Source: Erythrophleum ivorense (taxonomy: Eukaryota > Streptophyta > Magnoliopsida > Fabales > Fabaceae). Taken from it: a stretch of DNA of 64,000 bases. A model generated the notes under the pieces. That model had not been told where the DNA came from. It did no database searches and saw nothing but the letters and a program-made list of their open reading frames with translations. A program made the position numbers and the translations under genes. Each line of letters opens with the position of its first letter. Position 1 is the stretch's first letter. The stretch covers positions 620,001 to 684,000 of the forward strand of contig JAIUCV010000084.1 of assembly GCA_026724425.1 (NCBI GenBank). The letters are read 5' to 3'. Below, piece after piece: positions 43,305 to 54,532 of this stretch.

Positions 43305-44150
43305 GCGACCTGCTTGTCGAACCACTTTCTGAACTTCAGCTTCATCTTTGCATCAGGCTCCCAAGTCTCATCCTCTGTACCGCTTCAGTCACACAAAACT
43401 CTCAGCAACGTTATCTTTTTATGTTGCAGAACCTTGACTCTCCTCCCGAGAATCCTCACAGGAACCGTTGAAACCGTCAATTCAGGCCTAAGATCCTCTG
43501 GAATCTTAGCCACTAACTCCTCCGAAGGATGTAGTCACTTTCTCAACATCAAAACATGAAACACCTTATGAAAACAAGCCGATACGCCACTGATACGGAC
43601 TCAGCATGTTCTCTGCTATGGATCTGTTAGGACCCCTCAACATAGCCATCTTGAGATCCACACGATCTCCAACCTCAAACTCAAGCTCTCGCCTCCGCCT
43701 TTCAGCGTAACTCTTATGTCTATCCTGAGCTTTCTTCATGTTCAGCCTCAAAAAATGGACATTCTCCGTCGTTTCCTGAACATAAGTAGCTCCATAAATG
43801 CTCCGCTCCCCCACTTGGGTCCAGCATAAAGGCGTCCTACATGGCCTCCCATACAAAGCCTCAAAAGAAGCCATACCGATACTCGTCTGAAAACTGTTGT
43901 TGTAAGCAAACTCGACCAAGCTCAAGTGATCCACCCAATGACCACCCCAGTCTAGCACACACATCCTCAGTAGATCCTCCAAAGTCTGAATAGTCCTCGC
44001 TGACTGTCCATCAGTCTGCGGATCCCGGTCTGACACAATACTAGCTGGCACACCATGCAGCCTCACTATCTCCTTCACAAATTTCTTAGCCAAAACAGTC
44101 TCTCCGTCTGTCTTCTTAATGGCAAGAAAATATGCGGACTTAGTCTACCG
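43305..44150 (-). pseudogene. Integrase and C-terminal pol fragment of V
   Basis: It begins near RSTKSAYFLAIKKTD and reads KKFVKEIVRLHGVPASIVSD. It then jumps from SDRDP directly to QTDGQSARTIQ, losing about 28 residues between the second catalytic Asp and the Glu region; the Glu itself is Ala. It continues YEALYGRPCRTPLCW and GDRVDLKMAMLRGPNRS, then a second deletion after AENMLSP removes the start of the chromodomain region. The remaining C-terminus is decayed. Confidence 0.8.
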
Positions 44151-44153
44151 GTC

Positions 44154-44660
44154 CACAATCACCCTTTCGCTTTCGCTTTCGCTTCTTTATTGATGTGAAT
44201 TCTCTATTGTTTTTTTTGTTCGTGAGTCTATCGGAGAGTTGGTTGTCAAGTACGAAGCTAAGGCTCGCAATGACCACCACGCGATCTAGGAAGCGAGGAA
44301 AGATGCCGCTGCTTTGAATAAGAAGCTCGGATCGAAGCATGAGGTTGGACTTCAATTCCACCGCTTGAGTACTTGGCACAGCACGACACTTTCACCAGCA
44401 TGTCCGCGAAGGGGATTGAGGTACTTGATCATTTCTTAGATATTTTTCTTCGCCCCTTTCACTTTCGCTTTCTCTTCATTGTTGATGTGAATTCTTTATT
44501 GTTTTTTTTGTTCGTTTGTACAGTTCTTCGAGTCCATCAAATAGTTGGTTGTCAAGTACGAAGCTAAGGCTCGCAATGATCACCACGCGATCGAGGAAAC
44601 GAGGAAAGATGCCGCTGCTTTGAAGAAGAAGCTAAGATCGAAGCATGATTCTCGGCTGGG
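44154..44660 (+). repeat. Direct duplication within the coiled-coil ORF
   Basis: About 44156-44345 (CTTTCGCTTTCG...AAGCATGA) is repeated at about 44458-44647, covering an intron end and the exon start (GTTGTCAAGTACGAAGC). The copies are roughly 90% alike. The duplication contributes to breaking the gene. Confidence 0.75.
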
Positions 44661-45398
44661 GAAGACGGTGGAGGAGTTGCGTGGCAAGCACCAGGACGAG
44701 CTGGATGCGAGTGCGGCTCGCGTGGAGAGGTTGAATTGAAAAAGGAGAACGAGGCTCTCCAAAAAGATCTTTCTGCGAGGGTTGAGTCAGCGTTGGTTGC
44801 CGACATTCAGAATGGTCGAAGAGAGAAATAGATGGCTTCTTTGAAGCGTAATCACGAGCTTGCCCATGCCGAAGCGCGTGAGCTCCGTGCGAAGCTCGGC
44901 AAGATAGGACCCGCCGTCAGAGCTCTCAAGGTTGCCAAGGGAAGGGAGGTCGAGTTAGATGTGATGAACGCTAACCTTGAACTCATCGATCTTCTAAAGG
45001 GCGCAAATCCCCCGAATCTTGATGTCAAGATGAGAACCATCATCGGATACAAGGCCGAGCTGAGAGACGCAAACGCTTGTTTCAAGGAGATCGCAGTTGG
45101 ATTGTTGGGCGAGCTCGGGCTACCTCCACTTACTCTGGAGTGGGTTCCAGCGGTTTTAGAGTCGTTGGGGAGGAAGATCGTTGAGCGGGCTGCTAAGGAT
45201 GGACCTGCGTTTGACGCTGTTCCTGTCGAGAAGATTGCGGCAGAGGTTAGAGTAGTTGACACGCATGGTTCGAACGCCAACCAGCTCGTTTCGTCAGAGG
45301 ATGCATCTTCGGATGGCGAGCAGGTTCCTGGAAAGACTGCAGCCGTTGATGGCAAGCCCATTGCTGAGAAGACCGCGACGTCTGCTTCTTCTGCTTAG
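44154..45398 (+). pseudogene. Coiled-coil ORF, likely the antisense extra ORF of a Tat-lineage element
   Basis: Exon-like pieces encode charged, helical protein: KYEAKARNDHHAIEETRKDA, then MASLKRNHELAHAEARELRA to the stop at 45396-45398, with a Ser/Ala/Lys-rich tail. In-frame stops (TAG after FFESIK near 44542; TAG at 44829-44831) and a frame change near 44738 break it. A T-rich GT-AG intron precedes TTCTTCGAGTCC. It lies downstream of, and antisense to, the Tat-type pol at 48315-50540; Tat/Retand-type elements often carry such an ORF. I do not know its function. Confidence 0.5.
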
Positions 45399-45733
45399 GT
45401 TTTCCATTTTATTGCTTATGTTTTTGTGTTGCACTTGGTGCCTGGATGGCTTTATCCTTTATGAGTTTTCTTCGCTTTTCTTTGTTTTGCTTCTATGGTT
45501 TTCGAACAAGTTGCCTGGACGACTATTTCCACTATGACTTTGCTTTGTTTTATGATATGATTTTTGCGAACCTTTCTTTGTCTCTGCGAATTAGCCTTTG
45601 TCGAAATAGAGAACTGTTAGTAAAAGAATGGATGCACGATATGTGCATGTTCGGAAGCTCGGGTTGTTCCGCAAATTCACACTTAGTTATTTTACGGTCT
45701 GGTCTGTTGAGAGATGTTGCAGTCCAACGTTTG
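45335..45733 (+). repeat. 399-bp direct repeat, left copy
   Basis: GACTGCAGCCGTTGATGGC to CAGTCCAACGTTTG; the partner is 47916-48314, also exactly 399 bp, with about six differences. The left copy continues the coiled-coil ORF. After it comes foreign sequence (CCAAGAGGCGTATTG...). Confidence 0.9.
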
Positions 45734-46349
45734 CCAAGAGGCGTATTGTTGTTGTTGGGTTTCGTTCATCTCTGTTTTCGATTTTTCTCGCAATCGATCT
45801 TTCTTCTCTATAAGTTGTGAGTTAAATAGTGACTATCGATCAAATTTGTATAGCGCGCGCTTTTCGAAAGTATTAAGTTACGTAGGAATCCGCGAAGGAT
45901 TGTAATAGTTCGTCCACTGTGTCCAGCAGCGAACAACAAGTATCGAGTGATGAGATTCGAGCTATAAAATAAAGTGATTCGAAATGTGAGAGATGATCAT
46001 TGTATTCATAGATGGGAGTATACGAGTATACGTACCCTATTCCCCTCCTTTTTTTTGGGAGGGGCAACTGAATCCATCCGAAGATGAACTGCCTACGTAC
46101 CCCTTGCAGGGATCAAGTCACGCGTAGTTCTGCTTGGATCCTCTTTTTTTTTCTTTTTAATTTTTTTTTTTTTTTGGCAACTGAATCCGTCATTCGACGA
46201 ACTGCCTACGTATCCCTTGCGGGAATCAAGCCACCTAAAGTTCGAAGTGATGAACGTTGGGAGGCTCTAGTGATAGTACTATCCATCTCCTTTGAGTTGA
46301 GGTTCAAGTCTCGGATTGCCTTGGTGTTGCCTCCAACGGTTGCGGCTTG
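45734..46349. other. Non-coding retrotransposon spacer
   Basis: No gene. Two tandem copies of an ACTGCCTACGTAYCCCTTGC-type sequence (about 46080-46115 and 46197-46235), separated by T-rich DNA, resemble sequence seen in Tat/Athila 3' regions. A CGCGCGC run lies near 45856. Confidence 0.5.
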
Positions 46350-47915
46350 TTACCTTAGCTCCCCTTCCACTTCAATACACCTTGATTCGACTCTCTCCAC
46401 TTGGTCAGAGAGGTTTCCGAACTTCCTATCAAGGTCATGCTTTAGAAACTCTAACCTTGTCTCAAGACTTTGGCTAGACTTTCTTTGGATTTCCATGAAG
46501 TCTTCTATCATGGCTTTGAGATTGTCGTCTCTCCGCCTATTAAGCGCATGCTCTTGGTATGTGGGAAGGTTGGGGTGTGGACGGTGATGATGATGAGGTG
46601 GCTGGTGAGGTCGGTCTTGATAAACCGGTGATCGGTTTTGATGATAATGATGATGTTCTTCTCGGCTAGTCTCGGCAAAGAGCGGATGGCGGAAATTTGG
46701 TGGGATTGGCATTGGGATGAAGTCTCCGGCCGGATTTGGATCATGTGGCCGCCTTTGGACTTCATGGGGAAGCGGTTTTCTTCCTTCAAAGTGGTTACTC
46801 ATGCTCGAGTAGTGGCTCATCCTTAAAGTACCTAAGGAACATAAGAGAAACAAAATTGTAAAAGTTAGTAAACATGAAACAAAAGATCTAGTCTTAACTT
46901 TTAATCTCATAAACGTGTATGTGCAATGCATTCCCCGGCAACGGCGCCAAAAACTTGATGCATGTGTGGGTGTGGTATGTATGCAAGTAATAAAAACCCT
47001 AAGCAAAACATGGTTGCAAGTGCACAACATGTTGTTGTAGTACTTAGGGGTCGATCCACAAGAGAATGTGAATTGCACACTACACATTTGTAAAGATTTG
47101 GTTAAGCTAAAACCCTATACTTAATCTAAAACATGCGAGTATGTACAAGATGCAAAAGGAAAAGAAAGAACAAGGAGACCACCTAAGTGGCTCCGGTTTA
47201 TTGACTGAAAAGAAGAAGAGAGTTGTGTTCTATGATATTGTGATTGCGATACAAGAGGCTAAAAGCAAGTATATATAGGTGAGGGGAGGCTAGGTCGGCT
47301 GAGTTAATGCGCAAAAGAGAAGAGGAAACTTTCCATTTCTTCTCCTCGCTTGAACTTGCTCACCAAGTCTTGAGTGAGGCGCGGCTGCACCCTTCTAATC
47401 GCGTGAAATGGCGTGGGCTTGAGTCTTGATGAAGTCTAGGCTTGGCCCGCAGTGATCCCGGTCCATTTCGCTCATCCAAGCTCCATGGGCTTCACTTACT
47501 CGCCAGACGGACATGTCTTGGGAGAAAACGATCCTAGGCCTCATTTCTGCTCCAAATGGCCCAATTCCACTTCGCCGCGACGCATGACTCATTTATCTAT
47601 CTTTCCATATAAAGATCTCGTGATTCCGATGTCGGAAAGACCCTTTTCCGCGGTCATCTTTCGGATGCTTTGATTCTGTCCGAATGCGGAAATCGGCTAA
47701 CTCGAGTTTTGTTAAAGCTCTTGACTTGGGAACCTGCATGGATCATTGTTTGAAGCTCTTTTGCTCTATTTTGCCTTCTTTTTGCCATTTTGACCTGTTT
47801 CCTTCCCAAAACCACAATATACAAGAAAACTACCTCTTAGATACAAAATCATTATTATTAAGTAAGAAAACATAAGAAAAACCAAAGTAAAAACATGTAA
47901 AATATGGATAAATCA
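46350..47915 (-). mobile_element. LTR retrotransposon fragment U (5' LTR, Asp primer site, start of gag)
   Basis: On minus: LTR 47915-46956 (TGATTTATCC...CATGCATCA, 960 bp), then AGTTTTTGGCGCCGTTGCCG, a tRNA-Asp primer site (46938-46955). The gag-like ORF from the ATG at 46820 to about 46350 reads MSHYSSMSNHFEGRKPLPHE, a His-rich stretch, and a coiled coil (RLEFLKHDLDRKFGNLSDQV). It breaks off near 46260. The family is Athila/Tat-like by primer site only. Confidence 0.72.
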
Positions 47916-48314
47916 GACTGCAGCCGTTGATGGCAAGCCCATTGCTGAGAAGACCACGACGTCTGCTTCTTCTGCTTAGGTTTTCCATTTTATTGCTTAT
48001 GTTTTTGTGTTGCACTTGGTGCCTGGATGGCTTTATCCTTTATGACTTTTCTTCGCTTTGCTTTGTTTTGCTTCTATGGTTTTCGAACAAGTTGCCTGGA
48101 CGACTATTTCCACTATGACTTTGCTTTGTTTTATGATATGATTTTTGCGAACCTTTCTTTGTCGCTGCGAATTAGCCTTTGTCGAAATAGAGAACTGTTA
48201 GTAAAAGAATGGATGCACGATATGTGCATGTTCGGAAGCTCGGGTTGTTCCGCAAATTCACACTTACTTATTCTACGGTCTGGTCTGTTGAGAGATGTTG
48301 CAGTCCAACGTTTG
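47916..48314 (+). repeat. 399-bp direct repeat, right copy
   Basis: Starts immediately after the LTR end of U and ends where Tat-type integrase sequence (GTCGCATCGCG...) begins. See 45335-45733. Confidence 0.9.
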
Positions 48315-50540
48315 GTCGCATCGCGTCGTTGATCAAGTCTAGTTTATCGAGAAGCATCAAGTGGTTAAGTCCTCTCTGCTCTGGTAAGAGCCAGCGACGA
48401 ACTCCTCAAAAGTGTACTTCCGGCGGTATCACGCATTCCATGTCGTAGACGAGTGTGAACGGAGTTTCTCCTGTGGCTCGTCGGGGAGTGGTTCGGTGAG
48501 ACCAAAGTACTCATTCGAGTTTGTCTACCCAACGTCCTTTCTTCAGACCCAGACGTTTTTTCAGACCGTCAAGGATTGATTTGTTGGATGCTTCGGCCTG
48601 TCTGTTCCCTTGTGGGTAACGCGGAGTGGATTTGCTGAGACGTATCTTTCATTTTTTACAGAATCCTTCGAAGCTAGCTGAGATGAATTAGGCTCCGTTG
48701 TCAGTGACGATTTCATAAGGAACTCCATGACGACATATGATGTTTTTGCAGATAAATTGCTCGACTTGGGCGTCTTTTATGCTGGCATACAAATCTGCTT
48801 CGACCCACTTGGAGAAATAGTCGGTTAGAACTAGCAAAAACCGCTTCTGCTTTGACTGATGCAAAGGACTGATGATGTCCATCGACCAGCGCATGAAAGG
48901 ATACGGGGTCGAGATGGAAGATAGTAGTTCGGCGGGTTGGTGGATCGTTGGTGCGTGTCGTGAGCACTTCTCGCACTTAGCAGAAAGTTTCTCACAATCT
49001 GTTATCATCGTGGGCCAAATAGCCATGACGTTTAATCATGATTGCTAAGGCCCGTCCTCCGGAATGATTGCCGCAAGACCCAATGTGAACTTCTTCCATG
49101 ATTTTCCTTGCTTCTTTTCCTTCCACGCAGTTGAGTAATGGTAAGGAGAATCTCCATTTGAATATGTTCCCCTTAATCACCACGTATCGAGCGGCTTGAG
49201 TTTTGAGTTTGCGAGCTGCCCATTTATCCGCTGGTTCTTCAACATTTACGATGTATGCGCGAATCGCGCCTAGCCACTATTTGTCGCAACTGTATTTTCT
49301 TTCTCCATATACTTCCATGTCGACAGGACCGTCGCCGTTTTCCTCATTAGTCTCGATTTCTTCTTCGGCTTGTGAAGGATTTATCAGCATTAATGGTTCG
49401 GGGGAATCGATACTGAGTCGCTCGATGAACTCCACCGTTATTATCCTTTTGAGATCAGGGTCAGAGGTCGACGCTAGTGCTGCTAGAGCGCCTGCTTATG
49501 TATTTTCGCCACATGGAACTCGCGTTAGCTCGAATTTGGCGAACTTTTCCGACAATCCTTTTACGATCTTCAAGTACTTCTCCATCCTCTCGTCTTTTGT
49601 AGCGTACTCCCTGCTGAAATGGTTCGCGACGAGCTGAGAGTCGCAAAACGCTCGAATTTCTTAGATTTCGATCCCGAGAGCTAATCTAAGTCCAGCGATC
49701 AACGCTTCGTACTCTGCTTCGTTGTTGGATGCTCGAAAGTTTAAGCGTAGTGATTGCTCCAAAATTTTGCCGGTTGGTGACGTTAGGCGAATCCCTACTC
49801 CAGCACCTTGTACAGACAACGAGCCATCGACGTGCAAGGTCCAAGTTGAATTGACGCTCGGCTCTTTGGTTTCTTCCGTCCGGAGTTCAATCAAAAAATC
49901 TGCCAAGCCTTGGGATTTCGGGCAGGTCCTGCTTCAGTTTTATCGCCCATTTGGCTAGTCGCCCATATTGGCTTGGACTATGTAAGATGGCTCGCATCAG
50001 CAGAGAGGCCAGGACAATACTCGTGTGTGACTGGAAATATGGTCTGAGTTTCCGAGCCGACCTCACGATGGCGAGTGCGAGCTTCTCCGTCTACGGATAC
50101 CGAATTTCTGCGTCGACCAAAGATTGGCTCACGTAGAACACTGGTTTTTGCTCTCCTCGCTTATCTCGAATCAAAACTCCGCTGACTGCTGTGCTCGATA
50201 CGGCGATGTAGAGGAAAAGCAGTTCTCCTTCAACCGGCTTCGCTAGTATTGGTGGGCTCACCATATATTTTTTCAAATCTTAGAAAGCCTTTTTACATTT
50301 TTCGTCCCACTCGAATTTTTTGTTTCCTCGCAGGGTGTCGTAAAACGGCAAACACTTGTCCGTCGAGCGTGAAATGAAACGGTTGAGAGCTGCTACGCGT
50401 CCGATAAACCTTTGAACCTCGCGCTTCATTTTAGGAGAGGTCATGTTGATCATTGCAAGGATTTTCTTCAGATTCGCTTCTATGCCTCGCCGGGTCACCA
50501 AATGCCCACCGAGCTCGTCGAGAAGCTCGCAGCTCGCTGT
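48315..50540 (-). pseudogene. Tat-lineage pol fragment: RT end, RNase H, second RNase H, integrase
   Basis: From right to left on minus: RT thumb (VTRRGIEANLKKILAMINM, VQRFIGRVAALNRFISR), gypsy RNase H (LLFLYIAVSSTAVSGVLIRD), then a second RNase H of archaeal type (WTLHVDGSLSVQGAGVGIRL, NNEAEYEALIAGLRLA), zinc finger (KIMEEVHIGSCGNHSGG, CEKCSRHAP), integrase core (RWSMDIISPL, VLTDYFSKWVEAD, EIVTDNGA) and C-terminus (GETPFTLVYDMECVIP). The extra RNase H marks the Tat clade. Several stops and frameshifts separate these blocks and the RT core is missing. Confidence 0.8.
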
Positions 50541-50722
50541 GGCTTGTTGCGACTCATTCTTAGTTCGCCGTAGTTAATTTTCCTTCGTTGAGCTTGGTGG
50601 GAAGTATTCCGACCCCAACAGTGGTATACGTACTAGGAGGCATGACCTAGTTTAGGTTAACCGTCCAAAGAGAGAGAAGTCAAGAAACTAAGAAAGATTT
50701 AGGGTTCTTGGTGAGTGAACAA
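50541..50722. other. Short unassigned stretch
   Basis: Sequence between the Tat fragment and the MITE; no open frame or motif that I can name. Confidence 0.4.
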
Positions 50723-50725
50723 TGA

Positions 50726-51104
50726 GGGGGGGTGTATCCAATTTGGTATTTTGAGTGAGTTTAGGTGATTTGTGTTAAAATGACAAATCCCCTGTTAATC
50801 AAACTTAAATGCTAAAACCTCTTTTAAAATCCAGTGTTATTGAACTTGTGATTTTAAAATACACTTTCAAATCCAGTGTTATTGGAAACATTTTTAGAAG
50901 TGGATTTTAAGTGATTTCAAGTGATTTTATAGTTATTTGGTGGGATTTCTTTGTTAAAAACAAATCACCTAAAATCTCATAGTTTTTTGTGGGATTCTAG
51001 AGTGATTTCATTAAAATGATAACAACTTCTCTAAAATCATCATAAATCATCTAAAAATGAAATCACCCTAAATCACTATAAATCTCAAGTTCAATACATC
51101 CCCC
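50726..51104. mobile_element. MITE, Harbinger-like
   Basis: Ends GGGGGGGTGTATCCAATTTG and, from the right, GGGGATGTATTGAACTTGAG; duplication TGA at 50723-50725 and 51105-51107. The 379-bp interior is rich in AAATCAC/GTGATTT words on both strands. TIRs are imperfect, so it is older than the MITE in Z. Confidence 0.65.
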
Positions 51105-51117
51105 TGAGTGTTACACA

Positions 51118-51815
51118 ATTGCTGCTGTGTGTGAGACACAGGTAGATTAGGAATTGGTTAGTGTCAAGTTACGGTTGTAACGTCATGTAATCCTGATTAA
51201 ACAAATTTATTGTTTAAGTGATTCTTAATAAAGCAAAATATTTTTGGAGAAAAAAATACAACTTCAATCAACGGTTCGATGCTTTGTGATAGGGTGACTT
51301 CTAACTCTGTCACGTTATCTTTATGAGAAATTTTAAGAAATACATCATTTGGGGTGTAAGAGCATCTTTATCGGTGTCTCTTGCCCAGTTTTAAGTGGGT
51401 TTTTAAATTAAAAAAAGTTAAAAATTAAAGTTTTAATAGGAATTTATGTCTGAGACGTGAGCGCGAGGCCAATTTGCCACGAATCAAAAAAGTTGATTGC
51501 TGTTGTGTGTGAGACACATGTAGATTAGGAATTGGTCAGTGTCAAGTTACGGTTGTAACGTCATGTAATCCTGATTAAACAAATTTATTGTTTAAGTGAT
51601 TATTAATAAAGCAAAATATTTTTGGAGAAAACAATACAACTTCAATCAACGGTTCGATGCTTTGTGATAGGGTTACTTCTAACTCTGTGGGGGGTGTAAG
51701 AGCATCTTTATCGGTGTCTCTTGCCCAGTTTTAAGTGGGTTTTTAAATTAAAAAACTTAAAAATTAAAGTTTTAATAGGAATTTATGTCTAAGACGTCTA
51801 GTAACGAATAGATTT
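51118..51815 (+). repeat. Local direct duplication (unit ~378 bp)
   Basis: ATTGCTGCTGTGTGTGAGAC at 51118 recurs at 51496, and both copies run through AGAGCATCTTTATCGGTGTC. The second copy has lost about 40 bp near 51689. The unit includes the left end of the possible TIR element that follows. Confidence 0.85.
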
Positions 51816-53147
51816 TGCAACCCTCCTGAGATGCAGATGTGTCAGCATGTCATTGGCTTATATATTTTTTTTTAAATGGGTTTTCTTTTAGTTTTTTCTT
51901 CTTTCTCTTTGGAAACTCTCCACTTTCTTCTTCCTCCGATACGCAAGAGGAGAAAACGAACCTCTTTGCAGATCGACTTCTCCGGCGATTTCTCCGATCG
52001 GACCCAAAAAATCAAGATGGAGATGGTTAGTTCTTCCTTCTAATCGGAGAGTCAATGAAAATCTCATCGCCGAGTGTATCAAGTAGAGATTTTATGGTTT
52101 GTTGATTCTCTTTGATTTCTCTGTTAATTGATATGAGAAAGTAGGAAGGTTGTTAGTTTTATGAATCTACGCTCAACCCATCTATGATTTTGTTGTTAAT
52201 TGATCTGTAAAAATGGTTTGATTTGGTTTTTCGGTTAGACTTCTATTTATTGATTCTGATCTGAAATCGAAAATTTGTTTTCGATGATATTGTTTGTATA
52301 TAATACATGAAACAATAGACGATACAAAATGACGCCACTTCATTCATCGTCTCTCTTTTAGTGTCTTTCTTAATCGTCTTCCTCTGTTTTTACTTACTCT
52401 TTTTTTTTTTTCTTTCTGATATCTGATTCACTCAAATAAAGCTTTAGGAGATTACTATGATAATGATTTTAACTATACAATTATTGTTGATTGAAGGCCA
52501 AATAGTGATCCTTGATCGTTGTAAAGGAATGTGGTATTATAATTGACAAGCAACCTCAATGCTAACTTCTCTAGTGTTGTTTTAGACTCGATGAGGCTCT
52601 CTATATGTTGTTGACTCGTTTACAATATTTTTGGGATCTTCTCTTTTGTGATGTTATTAGTCATTCTGTATGATTTGCAGGAATCTATGTAGGTGATGGA
52701 CAAGTCAACCATTTCACTCGTGGGGATGGTCAAGAGACTGGAACCTGGGACTTTCCTGGACAAGATCATTGTTAGCTCATGGAGACAACCCGTGTCCTAA
52801 TTGTGGAGATAGCTCCGACAGAGTTGGTGGTGGAATCTCTTTTTGTCTAGACTGCTTCCTCGTTGGAGGTGATCTCTACGTCTTCGATATCAAACTATAT
52901 ATATAATCTTATTTTCTTTCTCTCTATCTGAGCTCATAGGTCACAATCTTCTTTCTCTTCAAACATTGTAGTAACTGTAAATTTGATATAATTTTTTTTT
53001 TTAAAATCCCTCTATAGGGTATCACCAATGGAAGAAATAAACATATAAATTATAGACAAGTCTCTTAAACAATAAAAACAAAAGAATTTACTAATAAAAA
53101 ATGTTGTGATACCCATGTTGGGTATCATTAATGGAGATGGTCTAAAT
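51700..53147 (+). mobile_element. Possible TIR element carrying a host gene fragment
   Basis: The left end AGAGCATCTTTATCGGTG (about 51701, or 51361 in the duplicated copy) and the right end, AGACCATCTCCATTAATG read inward on minus (53130-53147), are partly complementary. Inside are a leader-like stretch with CTTCTTCCTCCGATACG, a long intron-like region, and an exon of an NC-domain gene. No clear target duplication is visible, so the boundaries are uncertain. Confidence 0.4.
52681..52908 (+). pseudogene. NC/LRAT-domain protein fragment
   Basis: After an acceptor ATGATTTGCAG the exon reads GIYVGDGQVNHFTRGDGQET, then stops at a TAG (52773-52775). In another frame it continues CPNCGDSSDRVGGGISFCLD, CFLVGGDLYVFD. 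This fits the NlpC/LRAT-like NC-domain proteins of plants (GIYVGDD.V.HFTR ... CP.C ... CL.CFL.GG.LY.F). The first part of the domain is missing and a frameshift separates the halves, so it is a fragment, perhaps captured by a transposon. Confidence 0.65.
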
Positions 53148-53775
53148 TTTCAAAACTACGTGTCAATTTTCAAAAATACACTTTTTCCTAATTTTAATAT
53201 ATAAATTTGGGTTCACTAATACTTGACTAGAGTTTAAATTTTGGGGTTTAGAGTTTAGATTTAAGGGTTCAATGTTAGATTTTAGGGTTTAAGGTTTATA
53301 TTTTATTCTTTTACTCAATAAAAAAGTGCAATTTTGAAATGGATATTCTAGAGGTGTAATTTTGAAAATTGACACCTAAAAATGTGTTATTTTGAAATTT
53401 CCCCTTTCTTTATTTCATTTCTTTGTATTTGTTCTCTTTATTTATTGACATACAAATCTGTGGGGAAATTTTAAAACTACATCTTTTTTTGTGTCAATTT
53501 TCAAAACTATATCTATAGAGTATATATTTTCAAAAGTATTCATTTTCATTGAGTAAAAGAACTCTAAACCCTAAAATATAAACCTCAAACTCTAAAATCT
53601 AACATTGAACCCTTAAATCTAAACTCTAAACCCCAAAATCTAAACCCTAATAAAAAATTAGTGAACCCATACTTATATATAAAAATTAGAAAAAAATGTA
53701 GTTTTGAAAATTGCCACAGAAGTGTAATTTTGAAAACTTACATCGTAAAAAAGTGTATTTCTTAAAAAAATTCAA
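53147..53775. repeat. Large foldback: two inverted copies of a TE-like sequence
   Basis: The left arm (about 53147-53410) and right arm (about 53462-53775) are imperfect reverse complements of 260-300 bp around a ~50-bp loop. Shared blocks include GTTTAGATTTAAGGGTTCAA and TTTTGAAAATTGACAC with their complements. TTTAGGGTTT words recur. Non-coding. Confidence 0.75.
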
Positions 53776-54527
53776 ATATGTTTACATATAGTGATGTATG
53801 TCTTGTCTTATGTATATAGACTACTACTTAATAGCTAATTTTGCACGTACACATTAATACTTTTATAGTGGCGTCAAAATTCTTTATCTTATATTTCATT
53901 CTCATATCCAAGAAGATAAATGTTATATACGTAAAACATTTTACGAACTTAAATTTTGAGTTTGATTTTAACATCTTCTACATGTCACTCATTTTTTTTC
54001 TTACAAGATTTACACTACGCAAAACACAACAAAGCAAAAATAAATTTAACAAACAAAAAACTCAAATAAAACAACGGAAACGTAAAAAAAACTTGTGGGT
54101 ATTCACCTAGTTAAATAAATTAAAAAGAAAAAAATTAAGAATAATCATGGTGGTGATATATTAGAAGAAAAAAAACTTTGCCTTATGCATTTTTAACCTC
54201 AAAAATGGAGAAATTATCAAATGTGACACAAAAATTGGGGTCAAATGCAAAATAACCTCATATTTCAACATTTTAATTTTTTACCATTTTCTTCCATCTT
54301 CATCCTTCCAATTTTCACATAATAATAAAAAAAATGAATTTTTTTTTTATCTTTTTCGAAAATCCAAATGCTCAAATAAACATCTTCTTCACTTATTCAT
54401 GAAAATGCAATCACTATCAATTCACCCAACAATCATTTTCAACCAATTTGAAGCTTTTAATACATATATTAGTCTTTGATGAGACCTACAAACTCATTAT
54501 ATCCTGTTTTAACCTTCTAATCTTCCA
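53776..54527. other. AT-rich stretch with no recognised gene
   Basis: Long A and T runs, no convincing splice or coding signal. The last bases, TTTCT (54528-54532), are the left duplication of the LTR array. Confidence 0.5.
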
Positions 54528-54532
54528 TTTCT

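Larger units (their letters stand above)
41818..44150 (-). mobile_element. Tekay-type retrotransposon V, truncated (3' LTR and integrase part)
   Basis: The 3' LTR (41818-42745) begins TGAAACAACCAAAC on plus and ends GGATGTTACA, 928 bp, with palindromes at about 42188, 42213, 42229, 42671 and 42695. The spacer 42746-43300 has the same hairpin series as W in decayed form. pol survives only as integrase and part of the C-terminus. At about 44150 V breaks off against Tat-type sequence, so its 5' half is missing. Confidence 0.82.

Noticed and set aside
46638..46826. Met-rich plus-strand frame
   Set aside because: It is opposite to the His-rich gag stretch of U and reflects ATGATGATG runs.
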